Shown: positions 54,387 to 63,436, numbered from the stretch's first letter. The stretch: DNA of 64,000 nt from Streptococcus ovis DSM 16829 (GCF_000380125.1 NZ_KB904580.1:149137-213136); one strand, 5' to 3'. Numbers and translations: made by a program. Notes: a model not told the origin generated them from the sequence alone.

Positions 54387-54710
54387 TTATATCGTTTTTC
54401 CTTTATAAGCCATCATGCTACCTTTGACATTGATCACATCATAGCCTTTTTTACTTAACACGTTAGCAGCTCGTTTGCTTCGCATGCCAGACTGGCAAAT
54501 CACATAGACCGTCTTATCTTTTGGAGCTTGGTAGGTATGGATTTGGTCTAATGGAAAGTTTCGAGCCTCCTTTATATGCCCACCATGGTATTCTTGAGGA
54601 GTACGAACATCTAAAAGGGTAATCTTTTTCTTAGATAAAACACCTTCTAGTTCAGTAGTAGTAATACTTTTTCCTGGAGCAGGAAACATTTTTTTGAAGA
54701 ATTCAAACAT
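54387..54710 (-). CDS. Rhodanese-like sulfurtransferase
   Basis: This 107-residue rhodanese has TLLDVRTPQEYHGGHIKEARNFP and the active loop CQSGMRS. The N-terminus (FEFFKKMFPAPGKS) is short and not a signal peptide. AAAAGGAGA precedes the ATG. It heads the rhodanese, CDR, rhodanese operon behind a CstR-type operator. Confidence 0.85.
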   Translation of the reverse strand: MFEFFKKMFPAPGKSITTTELEGVLSKKKITLLDVRTPQEYHGGHIKEARNFPLDQIHTYQAPKDKTVYVICQSGMRSKRAANVLSKKGYDVINVKGSMMAYKGKTI

Positions 54711-54730
54711 CAGTCTTCTCCTTTTTCTTT

Positions 54731-54783
54731 TATACCCACAGGGGTATATTTGAATAGTATCATATCTAACAAACCCTTGTCAA
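54731..54783 (-). promoter_or_regulatory. Promoter and operator of the sulfur operon
   Basis: Minus-strand TTGACA (54783-54778), 18 bp, TACTAT (54759-54754). TATACCC-ACA-GGGGTATA at about 54731-54748 is a near-perfect CsoR/CstR-type operator over the start of transcription. Confidence 0.75.
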
Positions 54784-54808
54784 CCATTTAAATCTCGTAT
54801 TTTAGAAT

Positions 54809-54837
54809 TTGACAAATATACCCCTAGTCAGTATAAT
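54809..54837 (+). promoter_or_regulatory. cstR promoter with operator in the spacer; leaderless start
   Basis: TTGACA (54809-54814), 17 bp, TATAAT (54832-54837). TATACCCC-TAG-TCAGTATA spans 54817-54835. Six bases after the -10 is the ATG at 54844, with no Shine-Dalgarno. Confidence 0.75.
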
Positions 54838-54843
54838 AAAACC

Positions 54844-55104
54844 ATGAAAAAAGAACAAAAAGATATTATCAACCGTTTAAAACGTGCAGAAGGGCAATTG
54901 CGTGGAATCCAAAAAATGATGGAAGAAGAGCAAGAATGCATTGACATCATCACCCAATTATCAGCTGTTCGCTCTAGCATTAATCGAACTATGGGACTCG
55001 TCATTGCCAACAAAATGACACAAATTATTGAACATCCTAGCGATAATCCAGCCTTACAGGAACAGCGCATTCAAGAAGCAATCAATCTCATTGTAAAAAA
55101 ATAA
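54844..55104 (+). CDS. CsoR/CstR-family persulfide-type repressor with a single cysteine
   Basis: This 86-residue all-helical CsoR-family repressor contains INRLKRAEGQLRGIQKMMEEEQECIDIITQLSAV. The conserved first cysteine (near residue 38) is present. The second thiolate or metal position of CsoR (His-x3-Cys) and of CstR (Cys60) is not: that stretch reads MGLVIANKMTQIIEH. The divergent rhodanese and CoA-disulfide reductase genes and ATACCC-type operators point to a sulfane-sulfur sensor of the CstR kind, not a copper sensor. The message appears leaderless. Confidence 0.82.
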   Translation: MKKEQKDIINRLKRAEGQLRGIQKMMEEEQECIDIITQLSAVRSSINRTMGLVIANKMTQIIEHPSDNPALQEQRIQEAINLIVKK

Positions 55105-55105
55105 A

Positions 55106-55154
55106 AGACCTGAAGATTCCCTCTAGCATTGCTAGTGTTCTTCAAGTCTTTTTT
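55106..55154. terminator. Bidirectional terminator between cstR-like gene and nicotinamidase
   Basis: AAAGAC-TGAAGA arms pair with TCTTCA-GTCTTT around an inner CTAGCA/TGCTAG hairpin; T-runs on both sides. Confidence 0.75.
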
Positions 55155-55155
55155 A

Positions 55156-55707
55156 TTATTCAATAACCGTAGCACCAAGTACATTTTTAAAATGAGCAAG
55201 AGCAAACTGATGGGCTTCTTCAGTAATCGAAGCAATCGCCGAGCTAACGATTTCAATCTCATAGCCTAAATTATAAGCATCAATAGCTGTGTGCAAGACA
55301 CAAATGTCACTCAAAACACCTGTTAATACAACTGTGTTTACGCGTCGTTCCCGCAAGCGTATATCTAAATCTGTCCCAGCAAAAGCAGAATAATGCCGTT
55401 TATCAAACCAGAAGACACGCGTATCATCCTTGATTTCTTCATAAACATCTGCTAGCGTTCCATAGAGATCGCGCCCAGACGTTCCCTTGATGTTGTGTGG
55501 TGGAAACAGTTTTGTTTCAGGATGAAAATCATCCCCCTCATCATGTCCATCAATGGCAAAAAAGATATAATCTCCACGATCGTAAGCTTCTTTTGTGATC
55601 TCAGCAATCCGGTTAGCAATCGCTTGAGCAGGTTTTCCAGCTGTTAGCTTTCCATCCTCCGCTACAAAATCATAGGTATAATCAATCGAAATCAGTGCTT
55701 TTGTCAT
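55156..55707 (-). CDS. pncA: Nicotinamidase (cysteine hydrolase, isochorismatase family)
   Basis: This 183-residue enzyme has the catalytic Asp in LISIDYTYDF, the metal-binding DGHDEGDDFHPE, the Lys in WFDKRHYSAFAGTDLD and the Cys in VLTGVLSDICVLHTA. It converts nicotinamide to nicotinate for NAD salvage. The frame starts at 55737, but the ATG at 55707, one base after the codY stop, gives the family start MTKALISIDYTYDF. It is translated behind codY. Confidence 0.88.
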   Translation of the reverse strand: MTKALISIDYTYDFVAEDGKLTAGKPAQAIANRIAEITKEAYDRGDYIFFAIDGHDEGDDFHPETKLFPPHNIKGTSGRDLYGTLADVYEEIKDDTRVFWFDKRHYSAFAGTDLDIRLRERRVNTVVLTGVLSDICVLHTAIDAYNLGYEIEIVSSAIASITEEAHQFALAHFKNVLGATVIE

Positions 55708-55708
55708 C

Positions 55709-56497
55709 TTAATAATCTCGTTTCTTAATTTCGTCAAAGATGGCTGGAATAAGGACTTTCAAGTAAGTCCCTTTCATACCGAGTGAGCGACTTTCAATAA
55801 TCCCTGCACTTTCCAATTTTCGGAGCGCATTAACGATGACAGATCGAGTAATTCCAATACGATCTGCAATCACCGAAGCTGTCAATTGACCCTCAACTCC
55901 ATTTAATTCACCCAAGATTGCAGAGACTGCTTTCATCTCTGAATAAGACAAAGTATTGACTGCCATATTGACTGCCGCACGTCGGCGAATATTTTTTTCA
56001 TCTTCTTCACGTTGGAAGTTCAACAATTGAATTCCAACTACTGTAGAGGCAATTTCGACCAAAATCAAATCTTCTTCATTAAACTGACCATCATTTCGCC
56101 AAATAATCAAAGAACCAAATCGAATCCCAGTCACATGAATCGGGGCAAGTGTTGTCACACTATCTGGATAAGCGGCACGCGATTCAACAGGAATCGCAGT
56201 TAAATCACTATCCGCAGGCAAATTAGCCAATGTTTCATACACTTGTGCCGTTGCTTTCACATACTCTGCTGGAAACTGCTTGTTGATAAAGAATTCTTCT
56301 ACCCGGTCATTATTGAGTTTATACTTCATAAAGTATCCCAATACTTCACCCTCGCTATTAAGAATACAAGCATTGCAGTCAATAATCTCTGCTAAATGTT
56401 CAGCAATGGTATTATACGGCAATTCCTCTGCCAGCTTCTCTTCTGAACGCTTCAAGATAGAAGTTATCTCTCGCGTTTTTTCTAGTAATGTTGCCAT
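55709..56497 (-). CDS. codY: GTP-sensing transcriptional pleiotropic repressor CodY
   Basis: This 262-residue CodY has an N-terminal GAF domain for branched-chain amino acids (about 1-155, [13 protein letters not shown] and [20 protein letters not shown]) and a C-terminal winged helix ([48 protein letters not shown], recognition helix about 215-225). It represses nutrient-acquisition genes when amino acids are plentiful. AGAGGA precedes the ATG. Confidence 0.96.
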   Translation of the reverse strand: MATLLEKTREITSILKRSEEKLAEELPYNTIAEHLAEIIDCNACILNSEGEVLGYFMKYKLNNDRVEEFFINKQFPAEYVKATAQVYETLANLPADSDLTAIPVESRAAYPDSVTTLAPIHVTGIRFGSLIIWRNDGQFNEEDLILVEIASTVVGIQLLNFQREEDEKNIRRRAAVNMAVNTLSYSEMKAVSAILGELNGVEGQLTASVIADRIGITRSVIVNALRKLESAGIIESRSLGMKGTYLKVLIPAIFDEIKKRDY

Positions 56498-56526
56498 AAT
56501 ATCCTCTTCTAACTGTAATTGGTTTC

Positions 56527-56571
56527 ATTATACCAAATCAAACAAGTAATTTCAATAATTATCAGAAAATT
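56527..56571 (-). promoter_or_regulatory. codY promoter with a CodY box
   Basis: TTGAAA (56555-56550), 17 bp, TATAAT (56532-56527) on the minus strand. AATTATCAGAAAATT (56557-56571) matches the CodY box AATTTTCWGAAAATT at 14 of 15 positions just upstream, so autoregulation is likely. From 56572 to 56848 there is no gene. Confidence 0.8.
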
Positions 56572-56711
56572 TGCTATTATTTACACTTTATTCATTCTAT
56601 GAGAATCTACCCACATTTTATAGCTTGAAAACTAAAACTTTGTTTAGACACTGCTACTAGCATCTACCAGCCTATCTCGCTAAAAAATATGGAATTTGAA
56701 AGATTTAATGA

Positions 56712-56742
56712 AAATAAACTCTCGCATTGCAAGAGTTTATTT
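56712..56742 (-). terminator. Terminator of the aminotransferase gene
   Basis: AAATAAACTCT/AGAGTTTATTT, 11-bp perfect arms with a 9-base loop. Confidence 0.65.
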
Positions 56743-56848
56743 AATTTGAAAATCTATACTTCCGTGCTATCTGCACCTGACATCTTGTAAAATTAGTAGT
56801 TTCCCCTATTCTCTCTATTTCTCGCAAGAAAGTGACAACGAGATCAGG

Positions 56849-58063
56849 TTATTTCCGATATTGACGTAAAAAGCGTGTCATTTTTTCTTCGACTTCAGCT
56901 AATTCTTCCACGCGTGGCAAGTAGACAATGCGGAAGTGATCTGGATCTTTCCAGTTAAATCCACGCCCATGCACCAGCATGATTTTTTCTTGTTTTAAAA
57001 AATTCAAGACAAAGAGCTCATCATCGTCAATCTCATACATATTCCGATCAATTTTAGGGAAGATGTAAAGTCCTGCCTGTGGTTTGACAGCGGATAAACC
57101 AGGAATATTATTAATTGCTTTGTAAATAAAATTCCGCTGCTCATAGATACGTCCGCCGGGCAAAAGCAACTTATCAATGGATTGCTTGCCTCCCATTGAT
57201 GTCTGAACAATCTGCTGGGCTAAAACATTTGAACATAGCCGCATATTAGATAGCATATTCAGCCCTTCAAGATAACCTTTCACGTGTTTTTTCGGACCAG
57301 ATAACACCATCCAACCCACACGAAAACCAGCCACTCGGTGTGACTTAGAAAGTCCATTCATAGAAACGCAGAACACATCTGGTGCCAAACTTGCAATTGC
57401 CGTATGTTTACCACCATCCATTACCAATCGATCATAAATTTCATCCGCAAAAATAATCAAATCATTCTGACGAGCAATCTCCACAATCTCTTCTAAAATT
57501 TCATCTGGGTAAAGAGCTCCCGTTGGATTATTCGGATTAATGACAACAATTGCTTTGGTATTTGAGGTGATTTTAGATTTAATATCTGCAATATCAGGAT
57601 ACCAGTTTGCCTCTTCATCACAGATATAATGAACTGCATGCCCTCCACCTAGACTGATGCAAGCTGTCCAAAGTGGATAGTCTGGCATCGGCACCAATAC
57701 TTCATCCCCATCGTTCAATAGAGCCTGCATGGACATAGAAATCAACTCTGATACCCCATTTCCCATATAAATATCATCTACATCGACATCTGGGAAATTC
57801 TTTAATTGGCAATACTGCATAACAGCTTTCCTGGCTGAGAAAATCCCCTTCGAGTCTGAATACCCTTCACTTTCACGCGCATTCATAATCAAATCACGGA
57901 TGACTTCGTCAGGCGCTGTAAAGCCAAACTCTGCCGGATTGCCTGTATTCAAGCGAAGAATTTTCTCTCCGTTCGCTCTCATTCGGTTGGCTTCTTCCAA
58001 GACTGGCCCACGAATATCATATGCTACATCATCTAATTTGATTGATTTATCAAACTGTCTCAT
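56849..58063 (-). CDS. Class I aminotransferase, alanine aminotransferase type
   Basis: This 404-residue PLP enzyme has YSDSKGIFSARKAVMQYC, VINPNNPTGALY, FADEIYD and the PLP lysine in GLSKSHRVAGFRVGW. Its overall pattern is that of AlaT/AlaA enzymes that make alanine from pyruvate and glutamate. In streptococci it lies next to codY, as here. The ATG at 58063 has a weak site (AAAGATG). Confidence 0.88.
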   Translation of the reverse strand: MRQFDKSIKLDDVAYDIRGPVLEEANRMRANGEKILRLNTGNPAEFGFTAPDEVIRDLIMNARESEGYSDSKGIFSARKAVMQYCQLKNFPDVDVDDIYMGNGVSELISMSMQALLNDGDEVLVPMPDYPLWTACISLGGGHAVHYICDEEANWYPDIADIKSKITSNTKAIVVINPNNPTGALYPDEILEEIVEIARQNDLIIFADEIYDRLVMDGGKHTAIASLAPDVFCVSMNGLSKSHRVAGFRVGWMVLSGPKKHVKGYLEGLNMLSNMRLCSNVLAQQIVQTSMGGKQSIDKLLLPGGRIYEQRNFIYKAINNIPGLSAVKPQAGLYIFPKIDRNMYEIDDDELFVLNFLKQEKIMLVHGRGFNWKDPDHFRIVYLPRVEELAEVEEKMTRFLRQYRK

Positions 58064-58184
58064 CTTTTGTCCTCAGCTTTCTAACGTTACTATTTTAGAT
58101 TAATTTTTATAAAATTACAAGAAATAGTTTACTTTTTCATTGAAAAGGCTTACAATATAAGTATAGGGAAAGGAGTGATGATTT

Positions 58185-58637
58185 ATGACCCAATCTTATA
58201 ACACAATTCTAGTGGCAGTTGATGGCTCTGTTGGAGCAGAATTAGCCCTTCATAAAGCTATTCACGTCGCAAAACGCAACAATGCCCGCCTCGTCATCGC
58301 CCATGTTATTGACACTCGAGCTCTTCATAATGTAGCAGCTTTTGACGCAACCGTGTATGAATCACTTGAAAAAGAAGCAACTAATTTATTGAGCAATTAC
58401 CAGGAAGAAGCGAGAGAGGCGGGGATTTCAGATGTTCAAGTCCTCATTGAGTTCGGTAATCCAAAAACCATTCTCGCCCATGATATTCCAAAACAGACAG
58501 GGGCAGATCTGATGCTTTTGGGGGCAACTGGTCTAAATGCTTTTGAACGTCTCCTTATCGGCTCTTCTTCAGAATACATTATGCGCCACGCAACTATTGA
58601 TCTGCTCATCGTTCGAGAAAAAGAAAAAACAATTTAA
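58185..58637 (+). CDS. Universal stress protein (UspA family)
   Basis: This 150-residue UspA protein has ILVAVDGSVGAELALHKA and the ATP-binding GATGLNAFERLLIGSSSEYIMRHA (G-2x-G-9x-G-S). AAAGGAG precedes the ATG. It is divergent from the aminotransferase gene and monocistronic. The ATP-binding form is usually a stress or survival factor; the target is unknown. Confidence 0.92.
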   Translation: MTQSYNTILVAVDGSVGAELALHKAIHVAKRNNARLVIAHVIDTRALHNVAAFDATVYESLEKEATNLLSNYQEEAREAGISDVQVLIEFGNPKTILAHDIPKQTGADLMLLGATGLNAFERLLIGSSSEYIMRHATIDLLIVREKEKTI

Positions 58638-58639
58638 TG

Positions 58640-58667
58640 CAAAAAACCTGATGAAAATCAGGTTTTT
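58640..58667. terminator. Bidirectional terminator after usp
   Basis: AAAAACCTGAT/ATCAGGTTTTT with loop GAAA, between convergent genes. Confidence 0.85.
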
Positions 58668-59183
58668 TTACTTTCTTTCATCTAACTGCCGGCTAATTTC
58701 CTTTTCAATAGCAGGTTCAGGTGCATACTTTTCTTCCCAGTCTGCTGGTTTTAAAATCTTATGGGTCACAGGATCAAAATGTGCGTGACCATCCGGAAAA
58801 ATTTTTCCCATATTCGCCTGGTGGACAATTTCAAAGATGGGTTCTGGATCAATCCCCATCAAGACAAAAGAACCATAAGTGAAATAAAGCAAATCTATTA
58901 AGGCATCCACTTGACTTACAAGAAAATCTCGCGGATAGGATTTTTCTTTGCATTTTGCAGCGGCCTTATCCAAATTCTCATGCATTTTAGAGATGACCAT
59001 TTCAAAATCTGTATCATTCGTAACTGTTGCCTGTAAAAATTCCACAATTTCTTCTACCTTAAAATCTGCACGATGAAGGGCAGATTCTACAGAATAAGCT
59101 TGAGGAACTTCTTGTGTTTCTCCATCCATCCTTGCGTGGAATTCTTTTACTTGGTTAAAATAAGTATCCTTACTCTGAAACAT
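58668..59183 (-). CDS. MazG-like (all-alpha NTP-PPase superfamily) protein
   Basis: This 171-residue protein has a helical MazG/HisE-like core (SALHRADFKVEEIVEFLQATV, SKMHENLDKAAAKC, VDALIDLLYFTYGSFVLMGIDPEPIFEIVHQANMGK) with acidic residues for metal, and a C-terminal LKPADWEEKYAPEP. Such proteins hydrolyse nucleotides or nucleotide derivatives to monophosphates. The start lies inside the Cof-hydrolase gene end (14-base overlap), so the two are coupled. Confidence 0.78.
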   Translation of the reverse strand: MFQSKDTYFNQVKEFHARMDGETQEVPQAYSVESALHRADFKVEEIVEFLQATVTNDTDFEMVISKMHENLDKAAAKCKEKSYPRDFLVSQVDALIDLLYFTYGSFVLMGIDPEPIFEIVHQANMGKIFPDGHAHFDPVTHKILKPADWEEKYAPEPAIEKEISRQLDERK

Positions 59184-60033
59184 TGCTTTCTCCTTCTAGC
59201 AAATGAAAGTGCTGAAGCGCCTTATAAATCCCATCACGATTATTCGTATCTGTTACAAAACTTGCCGCCTGTTTCACCTTTTTAGAGGCATTCCCCATTG
59301 CTACTGAAAACCGGACCCCTGCCAGCATCTCCATGTCATTATTGGAATCACCGAATGCCATCACTTCTTCTCTCGTAAATCCATACTGTTCACCGACTAA
59401 ATCAATCCCCTTTAATTTGGACATGCCTTTACTCACGACATCCACAGCATATGGGCTCGAACGGGTTAAAGTGACTTGTGGAAATAACTCAGCAAGTTTC
59501 TTTGTCTCTCTCTCGGTCACTAACAGCATCATTTGGTAAATAGGATGATTTAACAAACCTTGTAAACTAACCGGCCTTTGAGGCTTAAACCATCGGATCA
59601 GTCGATTAAATATAAAATTAATCATTCCAGCCCAAGCAGAAGGGATCAATCGAGTCAGACGGTAAGCAAAATTTCCAGTTCCAAAACTCATAATCTGACT
59701 TCCAATCACATCTGTAGCTGTTCCCAAAGCAATATCTTTCTGATGTTGGTTGGCATAAGCAATCATCTGACGAATATCTTCTTTTCCTAAGGCATGCGCA
59801 AACAACACATTCTCTCTTGAAAGAATATACTGTCCATTATAGGCAATCGCCACATCTAATCCGAGAGAAGCCATATAATGTAACAAAAAACGAGGACCAC
59901 GCCCAGTTGCCAATCCAACTAAAATTCCTTGTTTTTTCAAGGCGTTAATAGCTACAATGGTCGACTGACTCACATCACGATTATCTGTTAAAAGCGTGCC
60001 ATCTATATCAAAAAAAACAGCCTTCACTGTCAC
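59170..60033 (-). CDS. Cof-type HAD-IIB sugar-phosphatase
   Basis: This 287-residue HAD hydrolase has VFFDIDGTLLTDN (motif I), GLATGRGPRF (motif II), KGMSKLKGIDLV with the Lys, and FGDSNNDMEML (motif IV). It is a type IIB phosphatase of unknown sugar or cofactor substrate. No ATG fits. The GTG at 60033, six bases after AAGGTG, gives MTVKAVFFDIDGT. Translation of the MazG-like protein follows in overlap. Confidence 0.85.
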   Translation of the reverse strand: MTVKAVFFDIDGTLLTDNRDVSQSTIVAINALKKQGILVGLATGRGPRFLLHYMASLGLDVAIAYNGQYILSRENVLFAHALGKEDIRQMIAYANQHQKDIALGTATDVIGSQIMSFGTGNFAYRLTRLIPSAWAGMINFIFNRLIRWFKPQRPVSLQGLLNHPIYQMMLLVTERETKKLAELFPQVTLTRSSPYAVDVVSKGMSKLKGIDLVGEQYGFTREEVMAFGDSNNDMEMLAGVRFSVAMGNASKKVKQAASFVTDTNNRDGIYKALQHFHLLEGESNVSE

Positions 60034-60082
60034 TATCTTCACCTTCTTTCTCTCTTTTATGCTACAATAATTATAGCACAAT

Positions 60083-60106
60083 ATGAAAGATTCTGAAACT
60101 TTATGA
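60083..60106 (+). CDS. Seven-codon upstream open frame of the asparaginase gene
   Basis: ATG at 60083 opens MKDSETL and stops with TGA overlapping the ATG of the asparaginase gene (ATGA). The asparaginase start has no ribosome-binding site of its own, so termination-reinitiation is plausible. A TACAAT at 60063-60068 could be the -10. Confidence 0.35.
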   Translation: MKDSETL

Positions 60107-61059
60107 AAAAAATATTTGTCTTACATACCGGTGGCACAATTTCCATGCAGGCTAATCATGATGGTCAAGTAGCACCCAGTCAAGTAAACCCCATGATTCA
60201 AATTTCTAATCCCTTATCAGATATCGAAGTAACATCCATCGATTTTTTTAATCTGCCAAGTCCACATATCACCCTAAATCATATGATGCAACTCTATCAA
60301 AAAATTAAAAAAGAGGCTCCCCATTATGATGGATTTGTGATTACACACGGTACAGATACATTAGAAGAAACAGCTTATTTCTTAGACACAATGGATATTC
60401 CTGCTCTTCCTATTGTCCTTACAGGAGCCATGCGCTCTTCTAATGAACTAGGAAGCGATGGAGTCTATAATTACCTCACTGCCCTTCGTGTAGCTGCTGA
60501 TGAAAAATCAGCGGATAAAGGGGTCCTTGTCGTGATGAACGATGAGATCCATGCAGCTAAGTATGTCACTAAAACGCATACTACAAATGTTTCCACTTTC
60601 CAAACCCCAACGCACGGTCCTTTAGGCTTAGTCACTAAAAAAGAAATTCTTTATTTCAAAACAGCAGAGCCTCGCGTCCGCTTCCACCTTGATTCCATTA
60701 GTGGACGAGTTCCTATTATAAAAACTTATGCAGATATGGAATGTTTCATCCTTGATTCTCTAAATGCTAGCAACATCTCTGGACTAGTGATTGAAGCTTT
60801 AGGAGCTGGTAATCTTCCCCTCTCAATTCTACCAGCCATTCAGCGCTTAGTCAAAGAAATCCCAGTAGTGCTCGTCTCTCGTTGCTTCAACGGTATTGCG
60901 GAACCAGTCTATGCCTATCCAGGCGGCGGCATTCAGCTACAAAAAGAAGGAGTTTTATTCGTAAAAGAACTAAACGCTCCTAAGGCTAGACTTAAACTAC
61001 TCATCGCCCTTAATGCTGGCTTAAAAGGAGAAGTATTAGCTGATTATATTGAAGGCTAA
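60103..61059 (+). CDS. Type I L-asparaginase
   Basis: This 318-residue asparaginase has the first threonine in FVLHTGGTISM, the second active-site block VITHGTDTLEETAYFLD, PIVLTGAMRS and VVMNDEIHAAKYVTKTHTTNVSTF. No signal peptide is present, so it is the cytosolic housekeeping form that deamidates asparagine. It ends at a large terminator. The ATG at 60103 is preceded by a short overlapping reading frame, not a Shine-Dalgarno. Confidence 0.92.
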   Translation: MKKIFVLHTGGTISMQANHDGQVAPSQVNPMIQISNPLSDIEVTSIDFFNLPSPHITLNHMMQLYQKIKKEAPHYDGFVITHGTDTLEETAYFLDTMDIPALPIVLTGAMRSSNELGSDGVYNYLTALRVAADEKSADKGVLVVMNDEIHAAKYVTKTHTTNVSTFQTPTHGPLGLVTKKEILYFKTAEPRVRFHLDSISGRVPIIKTYADMECFILDSLNASNISGLVIEALGAGNLPLSILPAIQRLVKEIPVVLVSRCFNGIAEPVYAYPGGGIQLQKEGVLFVKELNAPKARLKLLIALNAGLKGEVLADYIEG

Positions 61060-61092
61060 AAGAGCCTGGAATGAAAGTCCAAACTACAATCA

Positions 61093-61148
61093 AAAAAACG
61101 AACAAGAATCGTTTTCTGATATTCAGAATCCTAACTTGTTCGTTTTTT
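61093..61148 (+). terminator. Terminator of the asparaginase gene, with nested hairpin
   Basis: AAAAAACGAACAAG (61093-61106) pairs with CTTGTTCGTTTTTT (61135-61148). The loop holds a further TTCTGA/TCAGAA hairpin. From 61149 to 61214 nothing further is seen. Confidence 0.8.
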
Positions 61149-61214
61149 ATTTTATCCATTCAGGAAGGGTATCCGTAGGAAACTTCAAAAACCAAAATAT
61201 TTTGACCCATTTTT

Positions 61215-63233
61215 TTAGTCTAATTGTTTAGGTCGTTCTAATTCTTGCATCAACACAGACCACTCTGGCTTTTCAATCCACTCAGGATCAGCTGTAATTT
61301 GTGCCGCTACTTTTCTAGCTTCTTCTAAAATTGGAAAATCATCAATGATATTTGCTACTTGAAATTCTGGCAGACCCGATTGTCTTGTTCCAAAGATTTC
61401 ACCAGACCCTCGCATTTGTAAATCTTTTTCCGCTAATACAAAACCATCTGTTGTTTCCGTCATGATTTGCATCCTCTCTTGACCAGATTCTGTTTTTGGA
61501 TTGGCGACTAAAATCGCGTAAGACTGCTTATCTCCTCGACCAACTCGGCCCCGGAGCTGATGCAATTGACTTAAACCAAATCGATCTGCATCCATGATAA
61601 CCATAATGGTCGCATTGGGTACATTCACACCAACCTCGATGACCGTTGTTGATACCAACAAGTCAATAGCACCAGCCTTAAATTGTTGCATAATCTCATC
61701 TTTTTCCTGTGACTTCATCTGACCATGCAACAAAGCAATTCTAACCTGATTTCCAAAATAAGCAACAAGTTCTTCCTCTAAGGCAATGGCATTTTTCAAA
61801 TCCAGCGCCTCTGATTCCTCAATCAGTGGAGACACAACGTAGACCTGAGCCCCCTTATGAATTTCTTTGCCAATCCAATCCAAAACAACTGGTAGTTGCT
61901 CGTGTTTTACCCAGCGAGTCTTAATCTCCTTACGCCCAGCTGGTAATTGATCAATAATCGACACATCCATCTCACCAAAAGCAGTGATGGCTAAAGTCCG
62001 TGGAATAGGGGTTGCCGTCATCATTAGCACATCTGGATTCTCTCCTTTTTCTCGAAACATCCGACGTTGTTGCACTCCAAACCGATGTTGCTCATCAGTT
62101 ATGACTAAGCCTAGATTGTGATAAGATACCCCTTCTTGAATGAGAGCATGTGTTCCAACAATCATATCCACCTGACCAGATTCAATAGCAGCCAGCGCTG
62201 TACGTCTTGCAGCCACCTTCATGCTACCTGTCAATAGCGCAATAGATAGCTCTGGAAAGAGTTGACTCAAGCTGATGTAATGCTGTTCAGCTAAGATTTC
62301 AGTCGGCACAAGCAAAGCAGACTGAAAGCCAGCAGTAAAAGCCGCATACATAGCCAGCCCAGCAACTACGGTTTTCCCCGAACCTACATCTCCCTGTAAC
62401 AAACGATTCATATGAGAAGACGAACTCATATCGCCTAAAATCTCATCCAAGCTCTTTCTCTGCGCAGTCGTCAACTCAAAAGGAAGTTCAGCTATTTTTT
62501 TATCGAGTTTCTCTCGATGGAAATCAACAACCAGTCCACTTCCAGCCTGTTTCCCCTGTGATTTCAACTGCTGTAAATTGAGTTGGAAATAAAACAATTC
62601 CTCAAACTTAATCCGTCTCAGTGCCTGACGATACTCTTCAAGCGTAGCAGGAAAATGCATCGCTCGCACTGCTTGCTGGCGCCCCATTAAATGGTACCTT
62701 TCTAATAAGAGCACAGGTACGTTTTCCTGTAATAGATCGATATAGCCATTCTCAACAATCGTCTGAATCAATTTAACAAAAGAAGATTGTTTCAAGCCTT
62801 GGACAAGATGATAAACTGGTTGTAGTTCATCAAACGATTGACTTAATATTTTCATACCGGTTAAAGTTGTCTTAGCCTTATCCCATTTTCCCCAAATCGC
62901 AATCTGAGCTCCTAATTCAACTTTATCCACTAAATATGGCTGATTAAAAAATGAAACTCCAATAATGACTTCTCCCTGACGAATAGAAAAACGCAAGCGA
63001 TTCCGTTTATAACCATAGTATTGAACAGATGCAGGTGTCACAACTTCGCCAAGAATTAGAGCCTTTTCACCATCAGACAATTCTAAGACCGATTTAGTTT
63101 TAAAATCTTCGTAACGATATGGATAATAGAGAAGAGCATCCTTAATGGTCTTTATACCAACTTTTAAAAATTTTTCAGCTGATTTTGTCCCAAAGCCAGG
63201 CAAAACAGCTAACTGATCTTCTAAACTTTTCAT
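61215..63233 (-). CDS. recG: ATP-dependent DNA helicase RecG
   Basis: This 672-residue helicase has an OB-type wedge domain (about 60-170) and the RecG motifs: LLQGDVGSGKTVVA (Walker A), VITDEQHRFGVQQR (DEQH), MMTATPIPRTL, STTVIEVGVNVPNA and QLHQLRGRVGRG. It remodels stalled forks. The frame opens at 63257 but the ATG at 63233 (MKSLEDQLAVLPGFG) is the family start. No ribosome-binding site is present and TATAAT (63245-63240) ends six bases before it, so a leaderless message is possible, though the -35 is poor. Confidence 0.94.
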   Translation of the reverse strand: MKSLEDQLAVLPGFGTKSAEKFLKVGIKTIKDALLYYPYRYEDFKTKSVLELSDGEKALILGEVVTPASVQYYGYKRNRLRFSIRQGEVIIGVSFFNQPYLVDKVELGAQIAIWGKWDKAKTTLTGMKILSQSFDELQPVYHLVQGLKQSSFVKLIQTIVENGYIDLLQENVPVLLLERYHLMGRQQAVRAMHFPATLEEYRQALRRIKFEELFYFQLNLQQLKSQGKQAGSGLVVDFHREKLDKKIAELPFELTTAQRKSLDEILGDMSSSSHMNRLLQGDVGSGKTVVAGLAMYAAFTAGFQSALLVPTEILAEQHYISLSQLFPELSIALLTGSMKVAARRTALAAIESGQVDMIVGTHALIQEGVSYHNLGLVITDEQHRFGVQQRRMFREKGENPDVLMMTATPIPRTLAITAFGEMDVSIIDQLPAGRKEIKTRWVKHEQLPVVLDWIGKEIHKGAQVYVVSPLIEESEALDLKNAIALEEELVAYFGNQVRIALLHGQMKSQEKDEIMQQFKAGAIDLLVSTTVIEVGVNVPNATIMVIMDADRFGLSQLHQLRGRVGRGDKQSYAILVANPKTESGQERMQIMTETTDGFVLAEKDLQMRGSGEIFGTRQSGLPEFQVANIIDDFPILEEARKVAAQITADPEWIEKPEWSVLMQELERPKQLD

Positions 63234-63402
63234 ATTCCCATTATAGCAGAATTTCACTAAAACACTCGAAATACACTAATACTTAAAAATCATAAATTCA
63301 AAAAAATTTAAACAAACCAATAGACAAGGCCTCGCTGGTTTGCTTATAAGTCACCAACAACAGTAGATTTAAACAAAAAAAGAGACAATTTAGTCTCTAA
63401 AA

Positions 63403-63430
63403 GCAAAAATAAAAAAGAGGAAAACCTCTT
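63403..63430 (-). terminator. Terminator of the tRNA cluster
   Basis: AAGAGG-TTTT-CCTCTT on the minus strand (63430-63415) followed by TTTTATTTTT, six bases after tRNA-Glu. A second hairpin AGAGAC/GTCTCT lies at 63381-63398. Confidence 0.8.
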
Positions 63431-63436
63431 CAAATA

